Shown: positions 40,421 through 49,889 of the stretch, piece after piece
How the letters are laid out: each line of letters starts with the position of its first letter
Numbering within the stretch: position 1 is the stretch's first letter
Assembly (NCBI GenBank): GCA_031002005.1
Contig: CM061921.1
Span: 171,314,935 to 171,378,934, forward strand
Direction: 5' to 3'
DNA length: 64,000 nucleotides
Source: Vandiemenella viatica
Lineage: Eukaryota; Arthropoda; Insecta; Orthoptera; Morabidae
Program-made: the position numbers and the translations under genes
Notes under the pieces: model-generated
Told to the model about the DNA's origin: nothing
Databases searched by the model: none
The model's input: only the letters and a program-made list of their open reading frames with translations

Positions 40421-41753
40421 CACTAGAGTGCACGCGCAGGGTACATATGTAGCCCAACGTGTAATACTGTTGTATATTTTTTAAACTTGGCGCACTACTG
40501 ATTAATCGTCCTGCGTATTCCTCAAGTACTATCCCCCACCCCCGCCAGTAGCATGCCATCCCTCGCGGCACACGGACGTCTGCATAAATTGCCCTCGAAG
40601 TTGATGGGCTACACCTGCAGCCCACGCGAGCGTTGGAGGAAGTTAATTATTTAATATACAAGTGACAAAATTGAGGTAAATATGATACATTTTCTGTAGT
40701 AATACTATAAAAAGTAATGTATAAAACTGTTTTTTATGTATGTTGTTTGTGTTTATGGATTTTTTCGTGTAACTTTACTATGTTTTGGTCATTTTTTAGT
40801 TGGCGGGTAATGTGAACCATGTCCAAATACTAAAATGGTTACTGGAGGATGAAAAACCGAAATAAGGTATTTCTGATGTTGTCTACGCTCCATAATCATG
40901 CCAAAATTGATGATTCAACTGTTGATCCTTGAAAACCTGAGATTATAGCATTTTATAAAAACACAAAAAACGGCGTCGATGTTGTTGATAAAATGTGTAA
41001 ACAGGACGACGTTACTCGGAACAGTCGTCGATGGCCTCTCACGCTGTTTTACAATTTTGTAAACATGGCAGGTATAAACGGTGTTGTAATGTATCTGATG
41101 AACAACCCTGATATGAAAGTGATATTTCGTCACCATCTTCAAGAAGTCGGATTCCATCTTTCAAGACCATCTATAGAGCGTCGCATATCCCAGCAAAATA
41201 TACTAAAAGTTATAAAAATGAAAGGCAGACTACTTCTAGGACTGGCAGAACAACCCACGGCACATAATATGCCTATTCGGGGAAGAGTTGGTCGATGTTC
41301 TTTCTGCAGCAGGGCTCAGGACCGCAGCACGCGCAAGCAATGCAGCAAATGTATGACGCGCATTTGTAGCGAACATCAGGCAGTCGTCTGTCCTCAATGT
41401 ATGACAACAGAATGAATTATTATGAATCACTTTGATAATTGGTTCAATTACTTAACTGGAAACCATTTTATAATAAATATTACGTTTCTAAATAAAAACA
41501 AGACTAAAAGATCTCAAACCTCCAAAATAGCTGATTTTTAAGAAGTTGATGTTTATGTTACAAATTATAATTAAGAAACAAAATTTTGTTAATTGTTTAA
41601 GTTATTATGATAAAAATAAAGATGTTTAGTAATTATATACTCTGTTATATATATTTTTTGTCTGATTCCGAAAATTAATTAACCCATAAATGGGCTACGC
41701 CTGTAGCTGGCGCGTGCGCTCAAGGAGTATTTAAGGGCGCGTGCACTCTAGTG
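40421..41753 (+). mobile_element. piggyBac-type transposon, internal deletion derivative
   Basis: The ends are perfect inverted copies of CACTAGAGTGCACGCGC (40,421-40,437 and 41,737-41,753). Each is next to TTAA (40,417-40,420 and 41,754-41,757), the diagnostic piggyBac target. Inner inverted repeats around GATGGGCTACACCTGCAG (about 40,600) and its counterpart near 41,690-41,710 are also present. Full-length elements are normally over 2 kb; here 1,333 bp remain, holding only the C-terminal third of the transposase. Confidence 0.9.
40867..41415 (+). pseudogene. piggyBac transposase, C-terminal part with cysteine-rich domain
   Basis: The frame starts at about 40,867 (VFLMLSTLHNHAKIDDSTV) and has a TGA at 40,930. 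It continues KPEIIAFYKNTKNGVDVVDKM, where the aspartates of GVDVVDKM correspond to the conserved region around the last catalytic aspartate. SRRWPLTLFYNFVNMAGIN follows, also typical of piggyBac. The end is a cysteine-rich domain: CSFC, 11 residues, CSKC, then C, H and CPQC, resembling the C-terminal zinc-binding domain that recognises the inverted repeats. The frame from the ATG at 40,993 is open for 140 residues and ends naturally. The N-terminal DNA-binding and first catalytic parts are deleted. Confidence 0.85.
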
Positions 41754-41757
41754 TTAA

Positions 41758-42319
41758 TGGACTTGAAATTTTGTTTTTATTAAGTCAAGTTGGTTTGATT
41801 TTCATTGTTATTGGACATTGAAGCATTTTGTAGCACATAATATCAGTATCGCTGGAGGTCGCATATGATGATAAATGGCGTCCTCTCATCGCTTAGTGTG
41901 TAACATTACGGCAGTTTCTTTTTTTGTGTATTATATACAATCTTGATGGGTATAATAGAAAAATATTCCTAAATAATATAGTTGAAGGAACATTTGTGTT
42001 ACCATTATATATTGCTATATGCCTTTTCCCAGTCACTCGCCCGGCACTTTCTGAGTGAAGTTTGTTATGCATGTATACATTTTACAGCTCTAAAGCAACA
42101 TATATTAAGTAGTATTGCCGAATGAACGGGTGCAAAAGTTTTCAGACCAAAACGGCAATTCCTTGACGAGTCCCCGTGATTGCGCAACAACTTAAACTTC
42201 TTTGGAGGATCTCACTCTGGACTAGTCTCTAACATTAAAAGACTTTTATGAGTGATATAATCATACACATACCTTATATGTTGATGTTCAGTATTATTTC
42301 TTTATGTATAATGCCGATT
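41758..42319. other. No gene recognised
   Basis: AT-rich spacer; nothing conserved. Confidence 0.4.
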
Positions 42320-43880
42320 GATCATAGCTGGGCACAGTTAATCAAAAAGTTAACTTTGTTAATCGTTAATCCACTACTTAAAAAGTTAACTTCGATAATC
42401 GTTACATATTTGCAAATTTAATGCAAGTTACAGTTATCCGTTAAAAGTTAACCATCAACAATATGTCCCTCTGGAAACCGAGTTCTTACTGGGATTCAAC
42501 GTTTTAATCAGCTTCCCAAACGTATCGGATGCTACAACATATAGTGGAATCATGTTGTCAACGAAAAAGTTTGCAATGCATTGGTCCACACCAGCTTGAG
42601 ATAAACCGATGACTGTGACTACGATACCAGAAGATTCACCAGTACATTAGTGACCTAATCTTTTATTAGCAGATGGAGATAAAAAAAAAAAAACTTTTGC
42701 TGCTATCTACACCAGTATCCACTTGAAGAAGGCTTTGAATTGTTTTTCCTTATTCCACGAGTTGACCCTGCTTCTACTTTTTCTTCAAGCTTGTAAATAT
42801 TTGGATCTATACGTCCTTTTCATGAATTTTTTTAAATTATTAAGGCTAGAAACGTGAGTTTTGACTGTAGAACATTTAGGCAAACACAATTTGAGTTCAT
42901 AAGTCAATTGCTCTCCCAGTCTTGATTTAAATGCAATATAATTACATAAATATTTTTAATTTCTTATTGCTAGTGGATCTGATTTCACTAACAGTTACTA
43001 GATGTTCAGATTCCATGACTTATTCATATAATGAATATCAATATAATATATTTCACTACCTAATTCCAAACCAACACTAACTGAAAAATGGTATTATATT
43101 CCTCGTAGAGAGAGAAAAAAAAAATGGTTATATAAATATCAAAACCACTTATCGAATTTGATGTGTAGTGAGTGCCGATTTGCAGACGTAAAATACAAAC
43201 CTTCCACAACTCTAGCATTCCTGCTCACACCCATGCTAAGCCCAGCACAACACTTATACATGCATCACACTCGCACTAGCACTTCACATTATCTAATTCA
43301 TTCGCTATACGATTTGTCAAACGTACCAGCATGCCATGGCACGCAATTCAAACAAATGAAATGACATCAGCAATCAATTTAACCGACTTAAGTTAATGGG
43401 AGTTCAATTTAACAGAAGTTAAGAAGAATGTTATTGGTTAACTTAAAAGCTAAATTTTTGTAACTTTGATAACTTCATTAATTAACCATTAATGTATTAA
43501 AGGGCATCCACAAATTACGTGAGGTGTTTTTCCGGATTTCTGGACTCCCCCCTCCCCCCCTGGTGAGATTTTGCGATATCTGGTCCGTGAGAACCCCCCC
43601 TACAAATCGCCCTGGAAAATTTTGTAGACTTTTTTTTTTAAGGTCACACCCTAACTTTTTTGACGAAATACCCTCCTAAAATCGACTTTGGCGCAAATTG
43701 TAGACTTTTTTTGGCTCTACTGTCCCCAAATTTTTCGCAAAATCTCACGTGAGATTTCCGTAGACTCACCCCTCCCCCGTGGTGAGATCTGGTTAGATTT
43801 CGCCGGACCCCCCCCCCCCATTTCACCTCACGTAATTAATGGATGTCCCCTTAACGGTTATCTGCTCAGCTGTGCAATTG
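42320..43880. repeat. GTTAAC-rich region, possibly a non-autonomous hAT-like element, hosting a MITE
   Basis: The left part (42,329-42,460) is full of GTTAAC and GTTAATC motifs after TAGCTGGGCACAG. The right part (43,380-43,500, continued at 43,855) again has TTAACTT, TTAACCATTAATG and AACGGTTATCTGCTCAGCTG. The outer ends could form an imperfect inverted repeat (AGCTGGGCA and AGCTGAGCA), but I could not confirm an 8-bp duplication. No transposase was seen between them. A MITE at 43,501-43,851 sits inside. Confidence 0.35.
43501..43851. mobile_element. Non-autonomous MITE, PIF/Harbinger-like, C-rich
   Basis: The left end AGGGCATCCACAAATTACGT and the right end (inwards AGGGGACATCCATTAATTAC) are flanked by TAA at 43,498-43,500 and 43,852-43,854. 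The inside has two related blocks with CCCCTCCCCC and GGTGAGAT, and two GTAGACTTTTTTT stretches. The length is 351 bp and it is non-coding. The end layout and the C/G-rich interior recall the MITE at 26,902-27,289. Confidence 0.7.
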
Positions 43881-44913
43881 GTGTATAATAAATAAATAAT
43901 TTGTGATTAACTGTTGACCACAAAATGTTTCTACTCAACCAAAAACTTAAATCACAAACACAGAAACAAACACTTAGAAAAGTGCATTTTGCATTTAAAT
44001 CACAAGCAACTGAAGACTGCTGTAGATCCCACTTCCTTCACAACAAGCTTTCATCGCACAGAATACTGACGTGACAGCATGGCTCATGTGATGTTTGTCA
44101 TTAGCACACAGCTATAAATGGCATTACCTGTACTTATTGTGGGTCTACTTCACGATTCCGCCACAACAAATTTTTGGCATGTGGAGTATTTAATTCCAAT
44201 ATTCCATGTAGTGTTCATTGATTGCGTTGGTGTAATTGAATGCAGTCCTGTGCTATTAGTAATGTAGTACACAGGAGTATAAGGTATATAATTTTATCGT
44301 TTTGTATGATGTGAATATAACAATCTAATGTAGTGGGAATATAAGTGTGCTTGCTACATTGAGATTATGTTAGAAGGAATTATTTGAGTTACTAGGTTAA
44401 AGATGTGTGAGAAGTGTTTCTTCATTTGATTCATTATGTTTATAGTTGAGCAGTTGTGGTGTTGTGTTTGTGTAGAACTGCATTGTAAAGGAAGTTGTTT
44501 CTGTATGCCATGTGAAGATAGTTTATGTAAATTTGATAGACATCAGTACAGCGTGTCTGATGGTGAGTAATGTCGAAAGATTAGTTATTTTTTAATGTAA
44601 TGGAAAATCTGTAAAGTTTTTTTCCCTAATTATACCAGTTTAATGGTTGCAGAATTACATTAAATTTGTGTTCATTTTTGGTCTGTGTGGATTTTAGGTG
44701 GACTAGATAAAATTTCAGTGTCATGGTGAAATTTGATGTTTATTTCATTATCAACTGAAAAATTCTGCTTACTCTACGAATTAACTGATGATCCCATTAC
44801 TGCCGTTTTCAGCAGAGTGGTTAGCATTACAGTTTTTTCATTGTTCGTTTCATTTTTTTAGTGAATGATAATGTTTCTCACGGTTGGTTGTTGATTTTTT
44901 TTTTATATATATA
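43855..44913. other. No gene recognised
   Basis: AT-rich spacer before the pogo-like element. Confidence 0.4.
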
Positions 44914-45785
44914 CAGTAGAACTCCAACTATCCGAATAGCTGGATATCCGAATCTCTTTTTTTAACTAAGACATGGTGAGGGAAGTTTGGAGCTTGGTTA
45001 AGGCAGTCACAGTAAGACGTATGTGGAACACGAAAAGCATACCAACTGAAGAAGAGGAGGAAAAGGAAAAAGAAGCTCAAGAAAAGGAAAGAGATAGGAT
45101 AACATGGGGATGACATTTCACTTGAGGAATTCAGACACATTTTTTTTGAAAATTCCTGGATGTTCAGAAGTAGTGCTGCAGATATAGGAGAGTGCGTGGT
45201 GTGTGATTTATCAGACCCTGGGTATGAAATTCTAAATGATGATGAATTTATTGAAAGGGTGAGAGAAGAATGTGTTAAGGAAGGATATGCATTAATGTCG
45301 AAGTTGAAGCAGGCATGGGACCATCGGCTAGTCAAGCCTTTGCCGGCCTTGAAACTGTGGTAAAGTGGATGGAGCATGAGTCCGAGTTTAGCCACATGCA
45401 ACTTCTCACTGTGAAGCGGATGCGTTACTTGGCTGCCCTAAAATGGATGAATACAGTCAAACAGCTTACTTTGACCCAAAAGCTCAGCAAGCAATGACTT
45501 TTATTTAGATTGTGGTACGTACACACTGTACTAATGTACAGCACTTGTAAGTACACTTAAAACGTAAAATTGTTGCCTTTTCATTGAATTAATTTTCCTT
45601 TAAAAATAATTGTTGCCTTTTCATTGAATTAATTTTCCTTTAAAAATAATTTTTTTCCTCCCATTTTCAACATATATTAATTAATTAAAATAGACCCTTT
45701 TTCTGAAAAAAATCCAACAATCCAAATTTTTAATTTTCCGAATGGGGCCCGGTCCCAATTGATTCAGATCATTAGAGTTTTACTG
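44914..45785 (+). mobile_element. pogo/Tigger-like transposon, internal deletion derivative
   Basis: The left end CAGTAGAACTCCAACTATCC and the right end (inwards CAGTAAAACTCTAATGATC) form an imperfect inverted repeat. TA lies on both sides (44,912-44,913 and 45,786-45,787). The length is 872 bp, against over 2 kb for complete Tigger-like elements. A 40-bp unit (TTGTTGCCTTTTCATTGAAT...) is duplicated head to tail at 45,570-45,609 and 45,610-45,649. Only the transposase C-terminus is present. Confidence 0.75.
45000..45497 (+). pseudogene. pogo/Tigger-like transposase C-terminal region
   Basis: A run of acidic and lysine residues near 45,040-45,100 (EEEEEKEKEAQEKERD) follows a segment like VWSLVKAVTVRRMWN. 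The frame at 45,160-45,363 has the hydrophobic/acidic pattern ECVVCDLSDPGYEILNDDEFIERVREE, as in the C-terminal tail of jerky/Tigger transposases. A frameshift leads to the 45,315-45,497 frame: AFAGLETVVKWMEHESEFSHMQLLTVKRMR, a conserved helix-rich end. The DDE core is deleted. Confidence 0.6.
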
Positions 45786-45787
45786 TA

Positions 45788-47254
45788 CTTCTGGGTTAGT
45801 AATAGATGGTGACACCGCTACCACTACTTTCCATCACATGGATGACGATGTAAACACTTCTGCCAATATTGTTATGATGTCACTCTGTTGCCAGGTATAA
45901 CGCAAACACTGCACGTGCAGCTACATGTTACTAATGGGAGCTGCATGGAATATAAGCTTTCGCTTTGGGTAGGTACAAGCAAAATACAATGTTTATATAC
46001 ATTTATATGATATGATAAGAATAAAAAAATTTCTACAATTCAGGTATGCCTATCTAGAACTAAACCGTTACATTTCTACACCCACACACCCAAAATTATT
46101 TGCATAGCTACAAGTAACCATAAAATAATTTGCAGTTTAAGTAGCAGATTTATTTTTCCAATAAATCATAAAAGTTACATCATGTGTTCTTGACATTTCA
46201 GCTTATATTCATTGTAAAATGCCACGATAAATTAACACTAGGAAAATATTTTCCATGATTTAATGAAGTTTTCGTCTCACCATGTTGAACTGCTAAGAGA
46301 TCGAATGCTTTTGCTGTATGCAAATACCACACTTCATTGGCCTTTATGAAATTTTTTCTCTTAGTCCAAGCCACATTTCAACCTATCCACAACCACCAAG
46401 AAGAAACCAAAATAGTTCAGGTTGATACTATCCCATCACATATGCTTTTGTGAGATTGGTAAGTACGCATTCTATCTCCATATATAAATGTGCAGTCTGG
46501 TTTAATTCTAGATACTGATACCCCTAAAGTTGAAACTTATTGTTACTAACCGTAAATAATTATGTATATAAAATTTGGTTTGTTTCTTCCCGAGAATACC
46601 CATATTTTGCACACAGATAACAAAAGTGACATTTGTAACTACCCACATATTGAATAAGTCAGAACCAGAAACTTTGATGTCATAAGTAATAGCAGCAATT
46701 TGTGTTTACATCGTTGTTGTCCACGTGGCGAAAAGTAGTGATACTGGTCTAGAACCAACCCGCTATTCTCATTTGTTTCGATTAATTATTAGTAAAATTT
46801 AATTTGACCAGTGAGGTTTGGTTCTTCCTGCAACTAGATCTTTCTGGTTTTGGTGCAGTTGTTGCTGGTGATAGTTGTAACAGCTTGTGTGATTTGCTAT
46901 ATGTGGGGAAGCAGTTTTTTTCACTGGTGTATGTTAAATAAATTATTATTTTTTTATTGTTGTCATTCTGAACTGTAGACTTACACTAGTATCTGTGAGG
47001 GCTGCTGTGTAAAGTACAGAGCCAGTAGAAAAAAAAACCTGTTATTTTGGGATGAAAATATGACTGAAAACATTCCTCAGGCATTACTACTCAATAAAAA
47101 GGTGTATGCAAAGCAGACAAAACAGGTACAACAGGATTAATATAATGCAAATCGTCGGGTTGCGTGTGGTATTTGCACATAAGTAGCTTTACTGTGAATG
47201 TGCTCTCCCGCATGCAGTACAAATGTTGATTTTCAAAGAGCTGTGTTGGCGGAA
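45788..47254. other. No gene recognised
   Basis: Non-coding, AT-rich; nothing conserved seen. Confidence 0.4.
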
Positions 47255-47257
47255 GGT

Positions 47258-47600
47258 GCGGTTAGGTTGAATGGCAGCCTTGACCTGAATGAAGTCTAAT
47301 ATTTCATAGTGTATAGTGGATTTTGAGTGAAGAAGATTGCTGCCAAGCCAAATTCTGACTATAATGATATAACAGGTGGCTCGAGACGTCTATTGCCACT
47401 AATTCAGTAATATATGTAACCATGTTGTGCTTAGGTTAAATGGCAGCCTGGATCACAATGACTACTGATATTCCATGGCGCTTAGTGGATTTTGAAGAAA
47501 TTAGATAGTGGCCATACCAAATTCTGACTACAATTATGCCACAGGCAGCTCAAGAAGTCTATTAATGCAAAGTCAGTAATGTGGGTAACGGTGCGTTTCC
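47258..47600. repeat. Two-copy tandem repeat, ~169-bp unit
   Basis: TTAGGTTGAATGGCAGCC at 47,262 recurs as TTAGGTTAAATGGCAGCC at 47,431. Both are followed at similar spacing by TAGTGGATTTTGA, CCAAATTCTGACTA and AGTCTATT. The opening GTTAGGTTGAA...GCCTGGA also appears inside the array at 62,831-63,680, so the two may be related. Confidence 0.7.
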
Positions 47601-48113
47601 ACGCGAATTACACGTTTGTTACATATTTTAAAGGTTTTGGGTACACTTTTCTTGAAGAGTAAGTGCCAAGTAAGCAGTTAACCGTATTTTCAACCCGAAT
47701 TAACATTTTTTTCTACAGGCCGTAATATACACAATAACCCCCATGAGCTTTTGGAGATAACAAAATAGTGTTTTTGGGTTAGTGAAGTTTAATTTTCCCA
47801 GCCCAGAGAGCCCTCTGGTTCCCGTAAAAAATACCGCTACATACATCTGTAATTGGGTGCGCATGTATGTACATCATAGGCACCATGGCATGCCATCATA
47901 GGACTGTGTCATGGATAGATGATCTAGTGGTATCGCACTCTACTATAATCCCTGCAACTGTATTTAATGTGAATCCCGAAATACGATAAGCTAAATAATA
48001 TTCAATCGCACCTTACAGCAGAAATAAAAATAAATGGCAAAGCAACGGCAAGAAAATAAATATAGGTTCTACAAACAGATACAATCTGTGCTGTGCAAAC
48101 CAATAGCGCCTAC
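47601..48113. other. No gene recognised; could hold intron sequence of the candidate minus-strand gene
   Basis: Directly downstream (on the minus strand) of candidate exon 2. No further exon with convincing splice sites was found here. Confidence 0.35.
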
Positions 48114-48155
48114 CTTTAGAAAAATCAATCTGAACATCTTCAGCATCCTGTGGAC
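48114..48155 (-). CDS. Candidate host gene, exon 2
   Basis: A 42-base exon bounded by an acceptor (...CTAAATTTCAG ending at 48,156) and a donor GTAGGC starting at 48,113. Read in phase with exon 1 it gives SPQDAEDVQIDFSK, an acidic segment without stops. The intron between the exons is 79 bp (48,156-48,234), well inside the normal range for short insect introns. The next exon would lie further along the minus strand, possibly kilobases away, and was not found. Confidence 0.4.
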
Positions 48156-48234
48156 CTGAAATTTAGAACAAAGTACCTCATAATCCGCCTCATTTAATAT
48201 CAGCCTAAATTATTATACAGTATTTAACACTCAC

Positions 48235-48295
48235 TGCGTATGGATCGACCTCCACGTGAACTCCTTCCTCTTAACATCCAACTTGCAATGGCCAT
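48235..48295 (-). CDS. Candidate host gene, exon 1 coding part
   Basis: On the minus strand an ATG at 48,295 opens MAIASWMLRGRSSRGGRSIR and then runs into a donor GTGAGT at 48,234-48,229. The peptide is short, basic and has a hydrophobic start, which would suit a mitochondrial or membrane-targeting N-terminus. It joins in phase 1 to exon 2. The sequence is not part of any repeat I recognised in the window. I do not recognise the protein. The evidence is the splice pair and the open frame only. Confidence 0.4.
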
Positions 48296-49324
48296 AGATT
48301 ACAGTAAAACAAATAGAGCACTGGAAACTAGATAAAACACGTCACATTTTTTTAAAGAATAAATTCAATGACCCCGAACACAACAGTGACAAGTCACGAT
48401 CATCACTATATCAGTTCCAATTTCAAAATAAACAAAAGCGTAAAATAACAACACCACTGACAACTGTCACTCACAAAACCTTTTTAATTTACTGTGTATA
48501 AAAACATCCTTGCGTAATATAGTACTTTTCCTGTAAGTTTAAAGCGGCTATTCAAATTTATTTAAATTGGGGTTGTAATATGATGGCGAATAAAAGACAA
48601 AGATACTGTGTTAACGTCAACGAACGAAAAACTTCATTCAGAGACTTTTATTCAGAGACAATGTATGTTTGCAGCTTGTTTCATGCATGGAGGAATATTC
48701 CTTCCTCCATGGTTTCATGTGTATTACTATGGTTAAAATTTATTAGTCTGATTAACGCATATAATCTACTTTTGCCTCCGTAAGGTTAAATAAATAACAA
48801 AGTTACCGAAATTTAAAAAAAAACTGCAAAAAATAGTGGTGAAATTGCACAAATAAATAAATAAGTAAATAAATAAAATAAAAAAAGTGAAAGTTCACGG
48901 TTAAGTCAAATTATTTGATCTGCTCTACTGTATGCAACAATATCGGCACTTAAAACCTAAATTCTCTTTGGAAACGATTCCTATTCAAATATTTTGAAAC
49001 ATAGTAATAATTTAAACTTCACTTTGAAAAAAAATGGAAATTTTCTCAATATGTAAAAGGAAATTATTGTATCACTTGCTCTGAAGTTTCCAGGTTTCCG
49101 ATCATGAACGAAATGATTTGTCGAAAGAATATTCACGTAAGCAGTTCATAGTTAGCAGTTTATTATTATCCTTCAAGCCAGCTTATTTGTGCAGTTAACT
49201 ATGTCATCTTTTGTGCTACTCCATTCTTTCACAGTTTCAGAGAAATTGATCAGCATCTGACTCGACAATTTATTTGAATGACTGAGTTTTTTCCTGAAAA
49301 TGAATACCTCATTTCCTTATGCTT
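48296..49324. other. Region upstream of the candidate gene; no other gene recognised
   Basis: Would contain the 5' UTR and promoter of the candidate minus-strand gene. A 48,580-48,783 frame on the plus strand has no recognisable domain. TAAATAAATAAATAAA repeats lie near 48,855-48,885. Confidence 0.35.
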
Positions 49325-49625
49325 GAAATAATAATAATTCGTGTGGTCGTAATGAGCTGGTGACAGAGTTTCTATTGGCTGTGCATTCCGCCCCTGTCTT
49401 AGCCGCCTTAAAGTAAACCGGTAGTGCTTCCAGGCGTAGGGGACCTAAGGTTTAAAGTGAAATCCGAACAATGGAAGCGTTCTTGCGTACTTCACATTGC
49501 ACAGCACGCTGTACCAGAGGAGAAGTTCGGGTTAAGGGTCTATAAAAGTCCGTGATAGGGATTCGAACCGGGGACCTTTTGTTCCCCAGTCAGACAGTAT
49601 AACCACTGAACAAGTTCTAGCTTAT
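49325..49625 (-). mobile_element. tRNA-derived SINE, family A, reverse copy
   Basis: The box B appears reversed as GGATTCGAACC (49,559-49,569) and the box A side as CCACTGAAC near 49,604. The body contains the reversed GGTGACAGAGTTTCTATTGG and an ATT-repeat tail at about 49,327. It matches 5,413-5,718 in both head and tail; the middle differs more. Confidence 0.8.
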
Positions 49626-49805
49626 GGTTATGGCCATCTCTTCCGTTCCACATGCTACTACTAATTCTTCTCCCAAAACTTCATCACCAATAAATATCTT
49701 CTCTATACCGGCCACTGTCTTATCCAACGCTCTGTTTTCCATTTAGTCTCAACCGTTCAGCTACCAACTGTGTTAAACGGTAATTTCTGCAAACAAAATC
49801 TCAGT
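49626..49805 (-). mobile_element. Short CR1-B LINE 3' fragment
   Basis: Plus-strand pieces GGTTATGGCCATCTCTTCC, CTTCATCACCAATAAATATC and CAACTGTGTTAAACGGTAAT line up in order with 61,300-61,480 of the CR1-B copy on the minus strand. It covers only the last part of the ORF and is decayed. Confidence 0.6.
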
Positions 49806-49889
49806 TCGCTTCGCTCCTACGCACCCACTTCAACTACATTAAGGACAAGTGCGTCAGAGACAAGTGCGCGCATCAGCTGTGACAGGTTC

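Noticed and set aside
44928..45401. 157-residue minus-strand frame
   Set aside because: Overlaps the pogo-like transposase remnant in antisense and starts inside the terminal repeat.
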